A stretch of 64,000 nt of DNA, from NCBI GenBank assembly GCA_020465985.1, contig JAANYP010004684.1, positions 179,001 through 243,000 on the forward strand. Direction: 5' to 3'. The notes beneath the pieces were generated by a model. It saw only the letters and a list, made by a program, of their open reading frames with translations, searched no databases and was not told where the DNA came from. This DNA comes from Centrapalus pauciflorus. Lineage: Eukaryota > Streptophyta > Magnoliopsida > Asterales > Asteraceae. Position 1 is the first letter of the stretch; each line of letters starts with the position of its first letter. The position numbers and the translations under genes were made by a program. Below, one piece after another: positions 58,491 to 64,000 of the stretch.

Positions 58491-60631
58491 GCGCCATGAC
58501 CACCCTACCGTCCCTAAAAATCATTTTGGTTAGTCGGGGGTCGGTGCTCGGGTCTTATACTTCCAATACACCTCTAAATTGAGCGTTTAAAGGGTTTGAG
58601 GGCCTTTGATCCATTCCAGAACTCATAGGGCCTCAATTAAATTTAGTGCTTTCGGTTTGAGGTCCCATACTAATGGGACACCCTTAGAGTCTTATATTGT
58701 GTTCGGGAGCTCACGAGTACGCGTTATGAATGATTTTAGGTGATTAGAGTCGAAAGGAGCTTGATTACATGCTTTAGCCATTCTTCGGGCTATCGTGGCT
58801 TTATTGGAAGGCTTTGGAATCTTCTAAACCGATCACTGCGAGTTCTAGGACTAATGTAGATGAATGATTACATGTTAATTGTTGTTTATGCCTTTGTTGA
58901 TAACATGATATGTGACTATCCATAATAACATGCTACTTGATCATGCATATTTATATGCTTTATTGATGGATTCATTGTAGCCTTATTGAACATGTTTTCA
59001 CGCATCATGAATTGAAAAGTGAATTGTCATGCTAGTTGACATCATTGTGGATTTGTTTGTTATGCATTTCATACGGTATGCCTAACTTCTTATCTGTATG
59101 AATAATATTTGTTGGAAGTTGGTAATTCACGCTTGATGATCTCGTAGGTTGGACTAATCACTTTTGTGATTAATTAATAATAGCTGAGATATATGCATGA
59201 CACCTTAAGTTATATATTGGGTCACCCTTCGTGACAATCTAATTGATTATGGATGGCGATAAGGGGCTATTTGATCGGTAAGTTTATTAGTAATATCATA
59301 CGACTCCCGGTGATATATTAGAACCGTTAATGAAGAACGGTTAGTAGAACCACATAGGTGGTTTCTTTTAAGTGGTCTTATAGACCATTATAGATTCCCA
59401 GGGATCATTGTGAACCCCAATTTGTTGTGGAATACGTTTTGGACCCCTTGGATGTCCATGGAATATTCTTGGCCCCGTTGGATACCAGATGACCGACATA
59501 TTTGAATTGTCAGAAGTCCCGATTTTGATAGGGACAACCTCGTACTTTTTTAGAGGCAATACCACAACCGACTTTGATAGGGAACCCTAGACGACCATGG
59601 GGTGTGTGGTTATTTGATTGGGATGGGATTACTCATGTGAGGACGGCAACGGGCCGCCTGCAGGCGATGATGATTTGACACGCTGGGCTGCAAGCATGAG
59701 TTATATCCTAGTGGCGGTGTTGGCATCATGTAAGGACGGCAACGGGCCGCCTTCGTGGCGATGATTATGACACGTTGGGCCGCAAGCATGTTTGTCATCA
59801 CCTTTGATTTGGAGTCATTAGTAGTACGTACTCTGGTAATGTAACGTATCGACTTTGTAAAAGCGTTACAACGTGGTACTATGACATGCGATGGGATCCC
59901 CACTTTGGCTCGACTATGTTGAGCAGTGGAGTGGATCCCAAGATTCAAGTTGGTTCCCCACCTTGACTCGGCTAGGCTGGGCGGTGACAGTGATAACATA
60001 AGATATTGATAATGTCGAGAATGCTAATAGTTCTCAGTGAGATGTGGTTCATTGGTGTTATATTTTAGAAAGCCAATAGCCCTCTGTGAGGTGAGGCATC
60101 TCGTTGTGAATTCTAATAAATCAATAATTAATGTGGGACACCGATAGTCCTCAATGAGGACGAGGTGATCCCTTTCTAACTTGGCACCGATCATTTTTGG
60201 CTTTGATGTTTTGGTTGATAGGAAATACGTGTTGGATAGACATAATTATTGTGTAATTGTTATTTACATAAATCTTAGAATTTACTAAACAGCTCTTGTT
60301 GTTTACCATTTAGTTGTTCACCTTTCTACAGGTTTTGAGCTATCAAGCGGGAAGCATATATTCCATCTGTGTTGTTGTAGATATTAGATTCAAGACTAAC
60401 GATATGACTTGGATATTGTGTTGGGCTTGGGTAGCCGACTTCCCGGCCTTAATTATTCGTTTGCAGGATCATGGCCTGTAACCCTGTAGACATTAATAGT
60501 TGTTATTCGGATGCATCACTTATGATGCGTTAGTTGTAAAAGTTTTAATTCTACCCTAATTCCGCAAGTATTATTGTACTAATTATTAGTAATTACACTT
60601 AAGAATATATTATTGTTGTATGGGTGTTTCA
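58491..60631 (+). other. Right part of the gypsy solo LTR
   Basis: There is no gene. The sequence holds the repeated GGACGGCAACGGGCCGCC units and LTR-like GGGACC/TTGATAGGG words. Open frames are short and lack motifs. Confidence 0.55.
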
Positions 60632-60636
60632 TGATT

Positions 60637-61050
60637 TGTTTGGGGTCGAATTATGTTGTCTGCTCTCATCATGTAAGGGTTCTATTTGTTCATTTTATTC
60701 CTTGTTTGCCTTTCATCTTGAAGTAGTTGTCTGTGTAATGTCTTTATTGCTCGATTATGTTGTTTTAATGTTTAATCATTTTGTTTCCATCGTTTAAATC
60801 ATGTATTTAGCTTAATTTAACTTTAGGTTTGAATGTCGATGGATTTTATATTTGGTAATTTAATGGTTTGCCTTCGTATTTTATTTTAGAATTAATGCAA
60901 TGTGTTGATGTTGTGATATTGAGATGGAATATGAATCCCATATATTGTTTAATCTGTGGTAAATAAGTGTTCATTTGTTCTACTATATGATAATTTTGCA
61001 TTTAGAATCACTTGCTAAATACTTGCAGCCTCAAACCTCAATAACTTCTC
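60637..61050. other. Interior of the CACTA transposon, non-coding
   Basis: This AT-rich stretch lies between the solo LTR and the RRM-like fragment. I see nothing in it beyond short homopolymer runs. Confidence 0.5.
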
Positions 61051-61296
61051 ATGCCATAGGATCAACAATTGTGCTAATGGACAACTTAAGTTTCTCCATC
61101 AAAGAAGAGCAGATGTTTATGAAATTTTCTAATTTTACCTTTTTTAAACATTATTTGGCATCGCCCCCTCACAAATACTTTGATTTTATAGGAAAACCTT
61201 CTTCAAAGATGTTGGTGAAATTGTTGAAGTTCACCATTTTACAAGTCGTGGGCACAATGAATTCACCATGCCGAAGCAGCTGCAGCTCAAGAGGTA
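61051..61296 (+). pseudogene. Nucleolin-like RRM gene fragment
   Basis: 61051-61110 encodes STIVLMDNLSFSIKEEQM, which resembles the RNP2 strand of a plant nucleolin-type RRM (V-G-NLSF-I---D). After a T-rich stretch ending TTTTATAG (a plausible intron acceptor at 61190), a second piece encodes TFFKDVGEIVEVHHF and then RGHNEF. These match the helix-1 region and the RNP1-proximal GHVEF of the same domain. About ten residues are missing before GHNEF, and a frame change follows (AEAAAAQE in the next frame). It looks like a host gene fragment captured by the CACTA element. It is not functional. The assignment is from recalled family patterns. Confidence 0.4.
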
Positions 61297-62003
61297 TATG
61301 ACTGTGGTTTGGTTGTTTCAATAAATTCAGGACATTAGTTTTGGTTTTTACTCTGTTGATATGGTGTTTTATGTACAAAATGATGTGATAACCCCGCTAA
61401 ATTACTGAAGTCGAATATTTTTTTGGTAACAGAGTTATTTATTAGATTATAAGCTTGTACATAGATCAATATACATTGATTTTGAAAGTACAATCCCCAA
61501 AATAGAAACATTGTATTTAATTCGACTTCCAAGCTATTTAATTTGAAAGGACAATACGTTCGATTTTGCTGCAAGTAACTGATAGAACTTGAAAATGACA
61601 GGATGAAAAGAGAACATGTACTTATGTCTCTTGAATCAAAGTCGTGCATAAATTGATAACTTCCCAACTATATTTAATTTGACATCAAGGATCTCAAACT
61701 AAACAACGATATGTTGTGATTTTTGTTGTCACATGTTTTTGGATGACAGGATGCAATTGGATATTGAGTAACGTCTTGAAAATGGAGGATTGGATCGTGA
61801 GGTACATATGTCTTTTTATCTTGTACTTCTCGACTAATGTCATTATATGTATATAGATCATACAGGATATGTTGTGATTTTTGTTGTCAGATTTTTTTTG
61901 CTGAAATAACGATAATCAATTAATTATATATATTTGTGTTAAGTTTTCTCTGAAATAAGTCAATAACAATAACCTTCACTTCTAACAGACAGTTGTCAAC
62001 TAG

Positions 62004-62072
<69 letters not shown>

Positions 62073-62930
62073 ATCTTTGAAAAACATGGCATGTTTATAT
62101 CTTTCATATCATCTCAATATTTGCTTTTGTAGTTTTGTAGTGGCTAAAAAGCATGGATCAAAGAATGCTCTGTTGCTAAGTACATGTACTATAGGTTATT
62201 GGATGTATATAGCAGCGAATTTGAAATTGTCTATTAATATTTTTACAAAGGTGTTATGATTTACATCTGGCTTGAATCTTTTATAGAATCATAAATACAA
62301 TTACAAATTAGTCCTTTGATGCTTCTTAGCCCTTATTATTTTTTAGTGTTTGTCTGCCAGTCCTATTTGCAATAGTCGTCTTCGATCTTCCGGTGATAGC
62401 TCATTGAAAGTGTTGGCTCCGTGTTGCACACCTTACACCCTTGAAGGTGGTTTAAAATCTTTAATACAATTAACAATTATTATGAGATAGAATTTTGGCT
62501 TTCCAACAGACGGTGACAACTTTTAGCAAGGTATTTTTTTTATTTATCCTCTTGTCAAATGGTTTCTAGGCTGTTAATTAGCATTCTCCTCGTGTTAGTT
62601 TATGATATCTTTTTTACAGTTAGCTACTAATTAAAGTTGAAACCAAATCTCATTTACTGTTTCATACTTTGTAGACGAGGGAGGACTGATGGTTGACGGT
62701 ATTGAGTTCGGCCCAGATTGAAAGGTTAGTTGATAAATAGCGTCTGCATCTTCTTATTTATATATTTGTAGTGTTTCAAAGTTTCTTAGAAAATAGGTCC
62801 ACAAGGACCATAACAATTACAATTTCTCATTTATTTTTGTATTTGTAAGATTTAAAGTCTTATGTAGAAATGATTTATTATCATATTTTGGACTTCTGGA
62901 CAATTATGCGAAAGCAGGTTTATTGTGATC
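61297..62930. other. Interior of the CACTA transposon, non-coding
   Basis: AT-rich DNA without a convincing gene. It may hold further decayed exons of the captured fragment (an ACAG|GATGC acceptor-like site near 61747), but I cannot read a protein from them. One TA microsatellite lies within. Confidence 0.4.
62005..62070. repeat. (TA)n microsatellite, about 66 bp
   Basis: A pure alternating TA run. The Ile-Tyr frame across it is an artefact. Confidence 0.97.
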
Positions 62931-63109
62931 AGACCCGGTTTCGTGATACAAGAACCGGGCTTTAATATTATGTGGACCTGGTTAAATAATCGGGTTACAT
63001 TTGATTTCAAATGAAGCTACCTCCTATTCAAGCCAGATACAAAAATTGGGCTTTATTTTACTTTTTAACCGGGCTTCATCTGCCCATCTATTGATGTTTT
63101 GTGACGTGA

Positions 63110-63764
63110 CTCGTGAGATGATAAAATACGGTTTGTAATCATTTTATAGAGTTTTGTCTAATACATATGTCCTTAGGTTTGATATTTTCTAGTCTATTAG
63201 TCATGGACTACTACAGGTATTTCACTGCATGTGTACCTATTTTATGTTTTGAATAAAAATTTATCCTTAAAACAATTCAAATAACCTTGTTTCGGATTTC
63301 AAGATTATTTGGTAGTTAAAGCTCAAAAGCAACAGCTTTGAAAGGTCTAGCTAGAAGTTCCACTTAGTCATGTACTCATGTCAAACATACACGTAGAAAA
63401 ACTTCTGCATGCTTTCATTTTTGAATCAAAAACTCAAGCTCTTATCAAGCAAACGAAACTTTTGAGTTTTAGCTTTTAAAAATCAAAATTTAAAGCTTTT
63501 AAAAACATTTAAAAGTTTCTTGCCAGAGACGTCTTGTGTATAAACAGATTTATATGAAACACAGCATGCATAGACTAAATTATGTGATAAAAAATAAATG
63601 CAACTAAAAAATCAAAAAATGTTTTAACGTACCAATAATGTTCCGCTCAATTCCACGTGTTAATGTTTTTATATATATTATCTATTTTATAAATTGTTAA
63701 TAAAATAATTTTAATTATATTTCTTACGATTGAACCATCTATGGACTTAGTGGTTGGTGCTATG
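63110..63764. other. Non-coding AT-rich stretch
   Basis: No gene is seen. AGCTTTTAAAA and AGCTCAAAAGC words at about 63320-63510 resemble the subterminal composition of the Harbinger element and may mark another decayed copy. Confidence 0.4.
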
Positions 63765-64000
63765 TGACCACGAGAAAAAGCCAATTTCCACATCTTTATC
63801 GAGATTATCTAAACTAGATTAAAATATAAATTAAAATTAAAAAAATCACAATGCATAACAAAATTAAGATCGATAAGACGATAACCATACGACATCCTTC
63901 AGAGAAAAAGTCGCTTTCACACCTACATCGATATCATCTAAAACCAGATGGAACAATAGAAGAATATCAAAAAATTACAATGCATGACACAATATCAACA
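63765..64000. repeat. Diverged tandem duplication, period about 131 bp
   Basis: The sequence from GAGAAAAAGCC (63771) is repeated in diverged form from GAGAAAAAGTC (63902). Both contain CATC, ATCGA, ATCTAAA, then AATCACAATGCATAAC or AATTACAATGCATGAC. The second unit runs off the window, so the array may continue. Confidence 0.6.

Larger units (their letters stand above)
47751..60631 (+). mobile_element. Ty3/gypsy solo LTR, split by fragment C
   Basis: It starts TGTAACACCC and ends GGGTGTTTCA, flanked by TGATT on both sides (47746-47750 and 60632-60636). Without fragment C it is about 3.5 kb, long but normal for some plant gypsy LTRs. No internal gypsy domains are present, so it is a solo LTR. 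Inside are two direct repeats of about 65 bp carrying GGACGGCAACGGGCCGCC (59634-59698 and 59727-59790) and three degenerate repeats around CCAATAGCCCTC (60005-60180). An alternative end at ATTACA (60598) lacks a matching target duplication. The orientation is arbitrary. Confidence 0.7.
47109..63109. mobile_element. CACTA (En/Spm-type) transposon, non-autonomous
   Basis: The left end is CACTAGTACAAAAAGC, followed by GAGCCCCC and repeated AACCAGG/ACCGG words. This matches a common plant CACTA terminus with AACCGGGCTT subterminal repeats. The right subterminal zone (62930-63080) has ACCCGGTTT, GAACCGGGCTTT, CCTGGTT and AACCGGGCTTC. The extreme right end is decayed (TTTTGTGACGTG), so its boundary is approximate and the 3-bp target cannot be confirmed. 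Without the nested elements it is about 3.1 kb. No transposase is visible. Confidence 0.6.

Noticed and set aside
60594..60598. Alternative right end of the gypsy solo LTR at ATTACA
   Set aside because: The next bases (CTTAA) do not match the left flank TGATT, whereas the end at 60631 is followed by TGATT.

Overview
This window is plant nuclear DNA made almost entirely of nested transposable elements. I see no intact host gene, no tRNA or rRNA gene, and no bacterial-type signal. The repeat content (several Ty1/copia elements of the SIRE/Maximus type carrying an extra 'envelope-like' ORF, Ty3/gypsy LTRs, PIF/Harbinger and CACTA DNA transposons, long AT microsatellites) points to a large eudicot genome. 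The copia families resemble those common in Asteraceae, but the species assignment is an inference.

Layout. 1-4993: decayed minus-strand Ty3/gypsy DNA, with a 426-bp LTR/leader junction present twice and an old SIRE-type LTR fragment between the copies. About 5780-6829: the 3' end of a Tat/Athila-type LTR plus primer-binding site, split by a 177-bp TRIM-like insertion with a clean 5-bp target duplication. 7042-15085: copia element A (minus), the 3' portion of an env-class element. 15086-28657: a SIRE-type copia element (minus, 13.6 kb) with both LTRs, gag, pol and a roughly 1,380-codon envelope-like ORF. 28658-32392: copia element B (minus), the 5' portion of an element related to A. 32393 to about 40500: copia element D (plus), gag-pol only. 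40618-46859: a PIF/Harbinger transposon with a gutted transposase, interrupted by a 3' LTR and envelope-like ORF from another copia element (E, minus). 47109 to about 63109: a CACTA transposon holding a Ty3/gypsy solo LTR (47751-60631), which in turn holds an LTR-less internal fragment of a copia element (C, plus, about 49085-58490) from the same family as A. The CACTA also carries what looks like a nucleolin-type RRM gene fragment. 63110-64000: non-coding, ending in a tandem duplication.

How the parts relate. A, B and C belong to one copia family: leader, gag with two zinc knuckles, PR-IN-RT-RH, a non-coding spacer, an envelope-like ORF, then the LTR. No single copy is complete, but together they show the full order. 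The SIRE element sits between A and B with non-matching target sites and LTRs that differ visibly, so the A/SIRE/B block is better explained by recombination between two SIRE copies (or an assembly join) than by one insertion. All coding regions carry stops or frameshifts.

The most interesting signals are non-coding. The pol-to-env spacers of two different families contain strong RNA-hairpin architecture: three tetraloop hairpins with a compensatory base change in A/C, and a closed multi-hairpin domain with two alternative pairings in SIRE. Three families also carry dense arrays of a short family-specific motif in their untranslated spacers.
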